Shown here in pieces: positions 31,157 through 41,190 of a stretch of 64,000 nt of DNA. Under the pieces are notes generated by a model, which was not told the origin of the DNA, made no database searches, and was given only the letters and a program-made list of their open reading frames with translations. Position 1 is the first letter of the stretch; each line of letters begins with the position of its first letter. Source of the DNA: Ascaphus truei (lineage: Eukaryota; Chordata; Amphibia; Anura; Ascaphidae); NCBI GenBank assembly GCA_036426205.1, contig WSYH01002475.1, positions 1 through 64,000 of the forward strand, in the 5' to 3' direction. The position numbers were made by a program, and so were the translations under genes.

Positions 31157-33808
31157 TGTAACGGGTATTCCACCCCACCCAATCTCATATATAGTGTGGG
31201 TGAGTAGAACATGCAGTGTTACCGGTGTGGTGCATTACCTGTTGGCTCGCAGGAGGGCTGAGCTTCCGCCACGGGGAACCTGGGGCAATTATACTAGGGG
31301 TAACCACTTACTCAATAGGTGCAGCGCCTCCACCTGCGATGGCTCCCACCAGAGGGGGAGTGGATCCTCGCAGGACAAACACAATGATCACATACACAAT
31401 GGAGTATAATAACTAAGGACTTTACTAACATGTAATACGACACATCACATTCATAACATAACCTGTGTCCCTCTCAGGAGGAGACACTAACCGTGACGTC
31501 TCGCAGGACGATTCCCCAACACTAGGTGATCCCACCCAGTGTCCAAAGAACCCCACCCAATGTCCCGCACTCTTGCAGAGAGTCAATGGGTGACTGCGCA
31601 GTCACTATTAAGCTAAGGGCCCGGTGGTGCACTTAGAACTGTAGATACCTGCCGAGCACTCCAGTGCTCGGGTCAGCAATGCTTCACAAAGGGTCAGACG
31701 CGTGATGAATCCGTCTGATCCTATCCTGGCGATATTCTCTGTGGACTCCCAACGTGGGTCCGAACTCCGTCACTGGAACCGCAGCATCCGCTGAGTCCCT
31801 CTCTAACGATACAGCAACGTGACACACCCTGCACTACAGGCCGTCCCTATAGCACAGCATCCTTAAGTGGCTTAAGGGTCAATCTCCTAGGGCCTTCGGG
31901 GTTGCCCATCCTATATAGGTAGGTCTTGTACCCACCCTACTCATAATACGGGCCCTGGGCCATCGATCCCCGGACTGGTTACCGCTATGAACCCCCCCCA
32001 GTTGCCTCGTACTACGCGCAACGCCGGCCTGGGCAATGGCTCCCCGGATTGGTTACCGCTATGAACCCTCGCCTCGCCACTCGCAACATGGACCCTGGGC
32101 TATGGCTCCCCGGACTGGTTACCGCTATGAACCCCCCAGCTGTCTCGTGCCACTAACTTACAACAGGACCCTGGGCTATGGCTCCCCGGATTGGTTACCG
32201 CTATGAAACCCCCCAGTTGTCTCTATCTTCCCTTCTGTTCCCCAGTTCCAACTAAAGTAAGTGACAGGTTCCCTATCCTGAGGGCTGTCCCTGGCAACAC
32301 TCACACTACTGGGGGACTCAGGGCTATCTTGGGCCAAGGGGGTGCTGGCCTAGTACAGGGAGTCCCTCGCTCCTGTACCCTACCTCCTTCCCTTGTCTGC
32401 TCCTTGCTCTGACTGCACACGTAGCTGCAAGCCCGCCAAATGTATCCACTTCTCCTCCTGGCAGTCCTACAGCCCTATTGGCTCCTACGAGGCACCTGGT
32501 GCCTCCCTCGCTAAGCACTATGGGAATTGTAGTCCCTGGGCGCCTGTAATAACATTGGGGCGCGTGATGAATCCGTCTGATCCTATCCTGGCGATATTCT
32601 CTGTGGACTCCCAACGTGGGTCCGAACTCCGTCACTGGAACCGCAGCATCCGCTGAGTCCCTCTCTAACGATACAGCAACGTGACACACCCTGCACTACA
32701 GGCCGTCCCTATAGCACAGCATCCTTAAGTGGCTTAAGGGTCAATCTCCTAGGGCATTCGGGGTTGCCTATCCTATATAGGTAGGTCTTGTACCCACCCT
32801 ACTCATAATACGGGCCCTGGGCCATGGATCCCCGGACTGGTTACCGCTATGAACCCCCCCAGTTGCCTCGTACTACGCGCAACGCCGGCCTGGGCAATGG
32901 CTCCCCGGATTGGTTACCGCTATGAACCCCCCCCCTCGCCTCGCCACTCGCAACACGGACCCTGGGCTATGGCTCCCCGGACTGGTTACCGCTATGAACC
33001 CCCCAGCTGTCTCGTGCCACTAACTTACAACAGGACCCTGGGCTATGGCTCCCCGGATTGGTTACCGCTATGAAACCCACCAGTTGTCCCTATCTTCCCT
33101 TCTGTTCCCCAGTTCCAACTAAAGTAAGTGACAGGTTCCCTATCCTGAGGGCTGTCCCTGGCAACACTCACACTACTGGGGGACTCAGGGCTATCTTGGG
33201 CCAAGGGGGTGCTGGCCTAGTACAGGGAGTCCCTCGCTCCTGTACCCTACCTCCTTCCCTTGTCTGCTCCTTGCTCTGACTGCACACGTAGCTGCAAGCC
33301 CGCCAAATGTATCCACTTCTCCTCCTGGCAGTCCTACAGCCCTATTGGCTCCTATGAGGCACCTGGTGCCTCCCTCGCTAAGCACTATGGGAATTGTAGT
33401 CCCTGGGCGCCTGTAATAACATTGGGGCCGCATGCGTGCCTTTCCTACACCTGCACTAACCCCTAATGGCCGCCGCAACATCCCTCTCACTGTCCCTACT
33501 CTCGCGCGACTCTCCTGGCTGGCTCCTACACTCGCGCGATCACTGCGCATGCGCGAGTGGTGGAGTAATGGCGGCGCTCTCTTCGCCGGCCGCCGGGACC
33601 TTAGAGACGTGACCGCGGCCTTAGCAACGGCCCGATCGCGTCCCCGGCAACCGGCCCGCTCGCGGAGACAGCGCACCGCTCCCTGCAACGGCCCCCACCC
33701 TTGGGATGGCCGTCGGGTCTGCCGCTGGCCTCCGGCAGCACCCGGCATCTCTCCTGGCCACGGAGGCTCCCTAGGAGGACGAAGGGGGAAACAGGTGACC
33801 TGGCTACA
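31157..33808 (-). repeat. 5' LTR of element B with internal tandem duplication
   Basis: It begins TGTAACGGGTATTCC and ends GGTGACCTGGCTACA on the plus strand. It is about 2.65 kb against 1.79 kb for the solo LTR at 22.9 kb. The extra length is a second copy of the segment 31699-32560. Confidence 0.88.
31699..33427. repeat. Direct tandem duplication of ~862 bp inside the LTR
   Basis: Unit 1 is 31699-32560 and unit 2 is 32561-33427. The junction joins 'aacattgggg' to 'cgcgtgatgaatccgtctg'. Both units contain the four-copy ~70-bp array and the ACTACAATTCCCA promoter motif. Only the second unit continues into the NRF1-like motif and the LTR edge. Confidence 0.88.
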
Positions 33809-34250
33809 TATAATTAAATTAAGTGAATCGTTATATACTGTATATGCACATCATATGGATAGATTAGATGGATAGACAGTAACCCTTCCTGTCTGGCTCC
33901 AGTGGAAATTATGGACTCCAGGAACTTTATAGTTATGAATATGCTTGAATTTATGTGCATGTTGTTAGAATCACAACTTACTGCATTCTGCCCATCCCAT
34001 ATGTATGCTTCAGTGCTGGGGTAGCAGGGGGTGAATCCAGTGGGTGGATTCCGTCAGTTCGCACCAGTTCGGCGAACCTGTACCTAGAATTTCCCATGTT
34101 CGCCGAACCAGTGCAAGAAGTGAGAAAGCTGGGCTTCTGCTAAAGGGCTGGGCATCTTGATCCATCATGATTGGCTGCATTACACAGCAGCAGCTAATCA
34201 GGAGGAGGTGGCAGGAGTCTGGGGGTGGGGCCAAAGAGCAGAGGAAAAGC
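33809..34250. other. Non-coding DNA with a short hairpin
   Basis: No gene is seen. A hairpin, gcaccagttcggcgaac (34061-34077) against gttcgccgaaccagtgc (34098-34115), is separated by 20 bases and may be the core of a small inverted-repeat element. Confidence 0.5.
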
Positions 34251-34254
34251 ATTC

Positions 34255-34590
34255 AGCAGAGACAGATGAGGCTGTGTCCTGGCTGTGTCCTGACTGTCTG
34301 TGTCCTGACTGCCTGCGTGTCTCCTGCTCTCTGTGTCCTGGCTGACTGTGTCCTGTGTGTCCTGCCTCTGCCTCTGTCCTAACTGTGTCCTGTGTGTATT
34401 TGTTCTGTTGTGTGTGTGTGTGTATTTGTTCTGGTTTGTGTATTTTTATTCTGGTTTGTGTGTGTGTGTTTGTTCTGGTGTGTGTGTGAGTGTTTGTTCT
34501 GGTGTGTGTGTGTTTGTTCTGGTTTGTGTGTATTTGTTCGCATATGTGTGTATGTGTTTACGTGTGCATGTCTGGCTATCCAGTGGGGGT
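34255..34590. repeat. TGTGTCCTG repeats grading into TG/TTTGTTCTGG minisatellite
   Basis: 'tgtgtcctg' variants recur about ten times to 34400. Then units of type 'gtgtgtgtttgttctggt' follow to about 34540. This is low-complexity sequence with no coding function. Confidence 0.8.
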
Positions 34591-34594
34591 GAGA

Positions 34595-35345
34595 ATGACA
34601 GGAAGGGGATGACAGGAAGAAGGGATAGTGAGAGAAGATGAAGGGAGTGGGTGAGAGAGGATGAAGGGAGGGGGGTGAGAGAGGATGAAGGGAGGGGGTG
34701 AGAGAGGATGAAGGGAGGGGGTAAGAGGATACAGGGAGGATGGTGAGAAAGGAGGGAGGGGTGACAGAGGATGAAGGGAGGGGGTGACAGAGGATGAAGG
34801 GAGGGGGGTGACCGAGGATGAAGGGAGGAGGTGACCGAGGATGAAGGGAGTGGGGATGAGAGGATGTAGGGAGGGGTGAGAGGATGAAGGGAGGGTGTGA
34901 GAGAGGATGAAGGGAGGGGGTGAGAGAGGATGAAGTGAGGTAAGAAGCTGAAGGGAGGAGGGGTGAGAGGATGAAGGGAGGAGGGGTGAGAGGATGAAGG
35001 GAGGGGAGCGAGAGAGGATAAGGGGGGTGAGAGAGGATGAGGAAGCAGGGGTGAGAGAGGATGAGGGGAGGTGGTGAGAGAGGATGGTGGAAGGGGGGGT
35101 GAGAAAGGATGGAGGAATGGGGTGACAGAGGATGAAGGGAGGGGGTGACAGAGGAAGAAGGGAGGGGGGTGACCGAGGATGAAGGGAGGGCATGACCGAG
35201 GATGAAGGGAGTGGGGGTGAGAGGATGAAGGGAGGGGTTAGAGGATGAAGGGAAGGTGTGAGAGAGGATGAAGGGAGGGGGTGAGAGAGGATGAAGTGAG
35301 GTGAGAAGCTGAAGGGGGGGGGGGGGGGTGAGAGAGGATGAGGTG
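34595..35345. repeat. GGATGAAGGGAGGGGGTGAGAGA minisatellite
   Basis: About 30 imperfect units of 18-24 bp containing 'ggatgaagggagggggtga' are present, and the plus strand is almost entirely purine. The block 34750-34950 is partly repeated at 35110-35310, so a higher-order duplication is likely. Long frames on the minus strand (Ser/Pro/Leu/His-rich) are artefacts of the repeat. Confidence 0.88.
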
Positions 35346-35350
35346 GGGTG

Positions 35351-36030
35351 CAACAATCTTGGAATTTGTGAGAGAGGAGCATTAAGATCAGTATTGTTCA
35401 CCATGTATAGTATATTTGATTATGCCTTGACATTGGTATGCAGGCTTATAGCGCTTTGGCCAAAGGGTTTAACTAAATGACCAAGAAAATATTATTATTG
35501 AAGTATTTAACTTTATACTTATTAGCATATGTAGCGGGGTACCCCTTGGCTACTATTCTACCCTATGGGCTGGCAGTAAACCATGGTATTACAGGCTTGA
35601 CTGTAGTTTATCATGGGGGTTTCCCCTTCACCTTCGGTACTGCACTATTATATATTATCCCGTTTACATCAACTTTATTATAGATTATTTTCCTATTCAG
35701 ATTTCTGTTATCTTGGCAGGTGCCAATGCAGGAGTGTGGCAGGGAGTCCCAAACCTGCCACAGGGTTATTGCAGTTACTGGTTAATGTTTCACTGATGCA
35801 CTTTTGCTAACGAAATCCTTCTTATAGATATGTTCCTATCATTAAACATTTTTTTTATTTTATTCCACTGCAGTGACAAAAGAAGGGCAAAACATGAGGG
35901 TCATTCACCCAAATCTTAAACAGCCCAAACTGTCTTTGAATGAAGCACCAGTAATCAAATGTGGCAAGAAAAACAGTAAGACATTTGCGACTTGAATTTT
36001 TACACATTTCTTGTACTGACCACCTTTTTT
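35351..36030. other. Non-coding DNA, no recognised feature
   Basis: A 68-codon hydrophobic frame at 35477-35683 has no recognisable family, and nothing around it suggests expression. The remainder is AT-rich. Confidence 0.4.
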
Positions 36031-36164
36031 AAATGAAACTTCTTTGCTGGCACCTACCTACAAAATTTTTGCTGGAACAAATCTGTTTCATGGTGACGGA
36101 AGTCTGTAATGGAAGGGACGTCTTCCTCCCCGCACATACGCAGAAGCACCTTCCTCTCCCAGTT

Positions 36165-36330
36165 TCTTCACTGCGCATGCGCAGAAGTGGCCATCGCCGC
36201 ATGTATTGTCAGAGGCACCCAGCGCGCATGTGCAGAGGCATCTGGTGTATGGCGCACATGCACAGAGACTTACGGCACACGGCGCGCATGCACAGAGGCC
36301 GCTGGAGCATTGCGGCATGCGCAGAGGTGA
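36165..36330. repeat. ~37-bp minisatellite built on the GCGCATGCGCAGAGG palindrome
   Basis: Five units contain GCGCATGCGCAGA, GCGCATGTGCAGAGG, GCACATGCACAGAG, GCGCATGCACAGAGG and GGCATGCGCAGAGG, separated by about 22 variable bases. The core resembles the NRF1 binding palindrome. Confidence 0.75.
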
Positions 36331-36542
36331 GACACACCACACATACACACAATTAAGGGAAAGAACAAAAGATTAACATTTCTTGTAAATGTATAATAGC
36401 ATTATGTCAAAAAATAAAGAGAGAAAGGCAATCCACAATGATAGAGAGGCAATTAATATATATATATTGGATCATAGCCAAGTGCTTCCCCAATTATTGC
36501 ATTAGCTGAGGAAAAAGTAAAACCAATGATGAGTAATATGAG

Positions 36543-36645
36543 CCTAACAACTTTCACAACTTGACACAAAATTTTTTGTTATTGCTATTCAATAACAAAG
36601 ATTATTGTGTCAAGTTTTGAAAGTTGACAGGGGCAATTTGTTAGG
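36543..36645. mobile_element. Short inverted-repeat (MITE-like) element
   Basis: The ends cctaacaa / ttgttagg pair, and the interior arms (caacttgacacaa / ttgtgtcaagttt) form a long hairpin around 'ttgctattcaataac'. The superfamily is unclear. Confidence 0.6.
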
Positions 36646-36730
36646 TTGGAATAAGGCAGCATTTCCATATTGGAACCGGTGGAATAGTAGATAAGAGCTG
36701 GTAGATTTTAAAAGGGAAATGTTAAAACGG

Positions 36731-36881
36731 TAAGCACGTTCTAAGTGAAACCTTTGTGTTTTGCCACTGACATTGTATTTTGATCTTGATGTTTTTGATG
36801 GAATGAAAAACTTTTAAGAGTACTGTATAATTACAATTCAGTGACAAAACACAAAGAAGTTTCACTTAATGTGTGTGCTTA
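36731..36881. mobile_element. TA-flanked MITE (Tc1/mariner-like), ~150 bp
   Basis: The ends TAAGCACGTTCTAAGTGAAA and (reverse complement of the right end) TAAGCACACACATTAAGTGA continue into a shared 'tttgtgttttgccactga'-type arm of about 40 bp. A TA lies at each extreme, as expected for a Tc1/mariner target duplication. No coding capacity. Confidence 0.75.
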
Positions 36882-37019
36882 CCACACACTCCCTTTTTTT
36901 CTCCTGCACATTCTTCACTTTCTTGGAATCTGTGGCACTGCCCTCTCCTAGTTTTACACCAGATCTCTCACTGGTCCTTCAGTATCTACTTTGCAAACTC
37001 CTGCTGTACCTATAGACCT

Positions 37020-37245
37020 CTCTTGTGTACTTCAAGGCTCTGGTTTAGGTTTCATACTCTTCTCTGTAGATACACAAATACTGTACACCTCATTAACTCC
37101 GTTGGCCTTTTTACCTCAGCTAGTTTCTCTATGCTAAAAAAAAAAAGTCAATCCGTAGGTTGTGACGGTCTGTGGATCATCTCTATGCTGATGACCTAAA
37201 ACTATATTTTCCTGCATCATACTTTACACCAGCAGTCAACTTACT
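37020..37245 (+). pseudogene. LINE (L2/CR1-like) reverse transcriptase fragment
   Basis: Broken frames give 'VLQGSGLGFILFS' (the VPQGS.LGP.LF box) and 'DHLYADDLKLYF' (the catalytic YADD box), about 60 residues apart. A close inverted copy lies at 45735-45975. Confidence 0.7.
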
Positions 37246-38124
37246 GAATGACCCTTGGTCACCTCAAACTTAATACAGTTAAGTCCCAGCTGGACCAATT
37301 TTCTGTACTTTGTCAATTACATAATTTTGCAAATAATATGTTGTGACCTTTGGGGAAGCTTTTTGAATACAGCAAAGCTATCTTTCATTAAATGTACAGC
37401 CAGAATGTTACATAAAACTTGATTCTCCTCTCTTTGGAAGGTGATCAGTTAAAGATACTGTATGTGGGAATGATTGAGCTAGGCTAGGCGCATGCGCATT
37501 GGAACCTTCTTGAAACGCATACTGTATGCGTGTCATCACATCGACGGTAGGCGCATGCGCATGTGAACAGGAGACGCCCCCCGAGAAAATTATTGGTGGA
37601 ACTGACTGTGGGAACTTCTTTAGGGGACTGACTGACCATTACAGTAAAACTCTTACTTTTTTTTTGATCCTCAGAAAAGAAAACTTTGTCATCTCATGCG
37701 GAAAACAGCAAATGGAGGGATTTTGATGGATAATATTGCTTTGTGTTACAATGCCTGCACATTGCTGAATCTGAGTAAAAAAAAACAAGTACCGGAGTCT
37801 ACAGTTTAGTGGCCGTTGTTATTGAGTAGGGTAGAATACCTGAAACAGTATGCTGATGTTTTCAGACCGTATACAATACTTTTTTATATACTGTATACTG
37901 TCTAATAAACCCGAAATAATAAAAAGTATGCATTTAATCTACATGTATTATGTTAGTATGGTTTCTCCTTTATTAAAGTACAGCAAGTTAAAACATGTAC
38001 AGCACAACAGTATGATGTTATTAAAAAAAAATCTTTATTCAGGAAATTTAAAAACACGCAACACTCCGTATTCAAGTTAAAGCATCAAAACATTTACAGT
38101 AGGATGTGTACTGAAACAGTCAGT

Positions 38125-38236
38125 CAGGCCTGCACAATTCCAGTCCTCGAGGGCCGCAAACAGGCCCGGTTTTCAGGAGAGTCTTGAAAACCGGGCCTGT
38201 TTGCGGCCCTCGGGGACAGGAATTGTGCAGGTCCTG
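38125..38236. mobile_element. hAT MITE, 112-bp palindrome
   Basis: The ends caggcctgcacaattccag and (reverse complement) caggacctgcacaattcctg are followed by long complementary arms ('gggccgcaaacaggcccggt'). The flanking 8-mers cagtcagt and tgtacagt do not match, so the duplication has decayed or the insertion was rearranged. It lies in the 3' untranslated part of the BEN-like gene. Confidence 0.78.
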
Positions 38237-38358
38237 TGTACAGTAAGTAAAAACATTTCTTTATTAATACAAGTTAAACACACAACACCCTTTATTAAAG
38301 TACAGCAAGTCAAAACATTTACAGAAACATTTAAAAAAAATAAACTACAGTTGAACAG

Positions 38359-39750
38359 TCACGCAAATTCGATACCCACCAGATTGTCCTTCCAGGGCCG
38401 ATGACTTGTATGGAGCAAAATGCCATTAATGGAGTCTCGAACGATTTTCATTAAAGGATCTGTTATTGAAAAATAGCGCCGCAATTCCTCCACAATAGTC
38501 CTTCTTAAATTTTCAGGAAGTGCCCTTTTTTCGCGATTTCCTTCGTAGTTCACTTTGTAGACCCACCCGCAGTACACCAAGTAGGACACGTGGTGCTTAA
38601 AAATGAACATGGCATACTTGTCAATCATCATGCTATACTTCTCCCTGAGTGCCGGTGGCAGCTCGCGCAGGATGATGTCGGGCACCGTATCGATGCAAGC
38701 GTATGTAGGTTGGGTTCTGGGAGCGGGTGTTCTTCTGTGAGCGAGTGTACTTGTGGTGGCTGGTGAGGGTAGGTTGTCTGGGAGGAAGCTTTCCTCCGGT
38801 CTTGGTCGCCGTGTTGTCTCCTGGCGTGGTCTTGACGGGGTTGTCATGTCCTCCTCAACGGTATACATGTATACTACATCTTCTGGTGGAGGGGGTGCAC
38901 TTGGTGATGGAAGGTGGTCGAAGGTCCCATTCAGCACATCCATGCCACCCTCCTGCTCCGGTGTCGGGGATACAGGGGCATGAACACCGAGCAAATTATG
39001 TATCCCCGCTATGTCAGTCTCTATTTTCTCCATCCGTTGATCCATCTTCTGCATCAGTTGATCCATATTTAGCATGGTCTCCAGAAGCAGATCTTTCTTT
39101 ACCAGCACAGTAAAGTTCCCGGGGATATCCACACTTAACCCATTCAGCATGCGGTCTAACGAGCTGGTTCTTGTGCATGGGGTGCTGTGGACATCTGGGT
39201 GGATGGGTGCTATGGAGGATGAGATGGGGGTTCCATGGAGAGAAGCGGCAGCGTCGTCAAAGAAGGATGGATGAGGTGACCTGTGGATTTCTGGGAGAGG
39301 AGAAGTGGCAGCGTCGTCGAAGAGGGATGGAGAAAGTGACCTGTGGATCTCCGGGCGAGAAGCGGCAGAGTCGTCTAAGTGTAATGGAGAAAGTGACCCG
39401 TGGATTTCAGGGGCACCAGCGGAAGCGTCGTCGAAGAGCAGTGGCGAAGATGCCCTGTGGGTTTCCGGGAGAGCAGCGGCAGCGTCGTGGACGAGTAGTG
39501 GAGAAGATGGGCTGTAGATTTCCGTGAGAGCAGCGGCAGAGTCGTAGAAGCATAAACGAGGAAGTGGCCTGCGGGTTCGAAGGGTTGGCTGCCATTTGTT
39601 TTGCGTTGTGTGTACATCACCGAATTTCTTCTTGACATAATAAGGCTTACGTATTTTAAAACCCTTAGCCTTTGGGGTCAGCAGAACGTTTTCTTTATTA
39701 GCCTTAGCCTGTCGCTTTGGCCTTGGCTTGGAAACGGCTGCCGCCGCCAT
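38359..39750 (-). CDS. 463-aa protein with six ~20-aa repeats and a BEN-like C-terminus
   Basis: I choose MAAAAVSKPRPKRQ as the start because the frame before 39800 lies in an inserted LTR; MQKKR, five codons earlier, is the alternative. Residues 1-50 are basic. Residues about 60-170 are repeats ending in a DDA/DSA motif with 'PEIHRSLSPLLFDD'-like units. At about 185-245 there is a short helical segment (MLNMDQLMQKMDQRMEKIETDI) likely to be a coiled coil, followed by a Pro-rich linker. Residues about 355-463 (LPPALREKYSMMID ... KRALPENLRRTIVEELRRYF ... IVRDSINGILL) resemble the BEN DNA-binding domain. The frame is intact. The minus-strand AATAAA-type signals lie beyond 38350. Role inferred: accessory DNA-binding protein of the transposon. 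Confidence 0.6.
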   Translation of the reverse strand: MAAAAVSKPRPKRQAKANKENVLLTPKAKGFKIRKPYYVKKKFGDVHTTQNKWQPTLRTRRPLPRLCFYDSAAALTEIYSPSSPLLVHDAAAALPETHRASSPLLFDDASAGAPEIHGSLSPLHLDDSAASRPEIHRSLSPSLFDDAATSPLPEIHRSPHPSFFDDAAASLHGTPISSSIAPIHPDVHSTPCTRTSSLDRMLNGLSVDIPGNFTVLVKKDLLLETMLNMDQLMQKMDQRMEKIETDIAGIHNLLGVHAPVSPTPEQEGGMDVLNGTFDHLPSPSAPPPPEDVVYMYTVEEDMTTPSRPRQETTRRPRPEESFLPDNLPSPATTSTLAHRRTPAPRTQPTYACIDTVPDIILRELPPALREKYSMMIDKYAMFIFKHHVSYLVYCGWVYKVNYEGNREKRALPENLRRTIVEELRRYFSITDPLMKIVRDSINGILLHTSHRPWKDNLVGIEFA

Positions 39751-39799
39751 TCGCTTTTTCTGCATATATATATTGTAACTATATAATACAGTATATATA

Positions 39800-41044
39800 T
39801 GTAACGGGTATTCCCTGTGAATACAGATGCTACTACCTGCTGTGTATACCTGTGTGGCTCTCAGGAGCCTAAGCCTCCACTCGGGGAGCCTGGGGTACAT
39901 ACATATAACACGATCTCGTGGTGCAACGCCTCCACCTGCGATGGCTCCCGCCAGAGGAGGAGTGGTTCCTCGCAGGACAAATATATATATATATCACTCC
40001 ACACACTTCATGTATAATAACCAATGACTTTACTGTAGCAATACTTATTCATATATCAACAGGTGTCCCTCTCTAGAGGAGACACTAACTACTGCATCTC
40101 GCAGGACGCTCCCACCTGCACCGGGTGATCCCACCATGTATCCAGTAACCTCACACAATACGTCCTGCACCCTTAAAGGGAGATGATATGTGTGACTGCG
40201 CAGCCACTAGTCCCGTATGAATATAATATATATGTAGGATCGTTGGTGCACTAGGTGATGGTTACCTGCCGAGCACTCCAGTGCCCGGGCCTGCCAAGGA
40301 GCTTCACAAAGGATCCGAAGGCTGACGAATACAGGAACTACCGTCTGGGGCGATCCCACCCGGATGGCTGCTGCAGCGGCAGCAGAAGTCTGAGCCCAAA
40401 CCTCTGGATGGACGCACAGCGTCCGCTATGTCCCTAGCTGACTCTGGGTAGTATGGAGCAGGGTCCCTAACCTGGGCCCTACAACACTCAATAGTACTGG
40501 TGACTCAGGGCTATCTGGGGCCTAGGGGGCTGCTGGCCTAGTGCAGGGAGTCACTGGCTCCTGCACCCTACCTCCTTCCCCTAGCTGCTCCTGACGCTGA
40601 CTAACGTGCTCCAAACCCCGCGAAAAGTATCTATTCTCCTTAGCAGGGAGATGCTGTAGCCCTATTGGCTCGCTGGGGTCACGTGGGGCACTCCTGAGGC
40701 TCATGGGAGATGTAGTCCCTTCTGTGAGCCCCCTCCTGATTGGCCCTCGTTCGCGTGTGTCTCCTGCGCATGCGCGAACTTCCCTGCTGGCCACCGCACC
40801 GAGATTTTCACTGCGCATGTGCCAACAACTAGAAGATGGCGGCGCCCTCGCTGCCCTGCTTTGGGAGCGCCGGGAACCCTAACAACGCGATCGCGGCCCT
40901 GGCAACCGGCCGCACGCATCCCCGGCAGGATCCTGACCGCCCTCACTCTTTCGATCGGCCAACGGGACCGCCATTGGGCTCGGCGGCACCCGCGATCGCC
41001 AGAAAGGTGAGGGGGGCTTGGCAGGCAGGGGGGACCTGGCTACA
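39800..41044 (-). mobile_element. Solo LTR, gypsy-related subfamily C
   Basis: TGTAACGGGTATTCC and GGGGACCTGGCTACA ends match subfamilies A and B, and it shares the 'gcctccacctgcgatggctc' block. Flanking 4-mers are tata and tcta, a possibly mutated duplication. In sense (minus) order it has NRF1-like GCGCATGCGC (40764-40776), ACTACATCTCCCATGAG (about 40700-40720) and CCAAT (about 40655). It sits in the promoter interval between two divergent transposon genes. Confidence 0.82.
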
Positions 41045-41190
41045 TCTATATTGTTTATATTGCTGATTAATAGAACTATATATTGTGTAGATCTATCAAA
41101 TTGTATACTATTTTTACTGCAAATGATGTGCTGTGCTTGTGGACTACTGCACTGTAACTTACCGGATTGTTGTTTTTCTGTACATTGTAG

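Larger units (their letters stand above)
28369..33808 (-). mobile_element. LTR retrotransposon, gypsy-related subfamily B, apparently non-autonomous
   Basis: The interior (28794-31156) lies between a truncated 3' LTR (28369-28793) and a complete 5' LTR (31157-33808). The leader after the 5' LTR (TTTGGAGGCGCTGCTGAGA, then ACCTGGGGTGCC) matches that of gypsy element A. The interior holds one long open frame and no protease, RT, RNase H or integrase motif. The LTR is nearly identical to the solo LTR at 22.9 kb, which points to recent activity. Inference: it was mobilised in trans by an A-like gypsy element. Confidence 0.82.

Noticed and set aside
34595..35345. Regular short repeats considered as a CRISPR array
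   Set aside because: Units are contiguous and drift in length and sequence without unique spacers; the genome is eukaryotic. It is a minisatellite.
34379..35404. Long minus-strand open frames (341 and 268 codons) rich in Ser, Pro, Leu and His
   Set aside because: They are translations of the GGATGAAGGGAGG minisatellite; no domain, and two frames are open at once.
35477..35683. Small hydrophobic frame that could be a membrane peptide
   Set aside because: No family resemblance, no promoter or splice context, and AT-rich DNA gives hydrophobic frames by chance.
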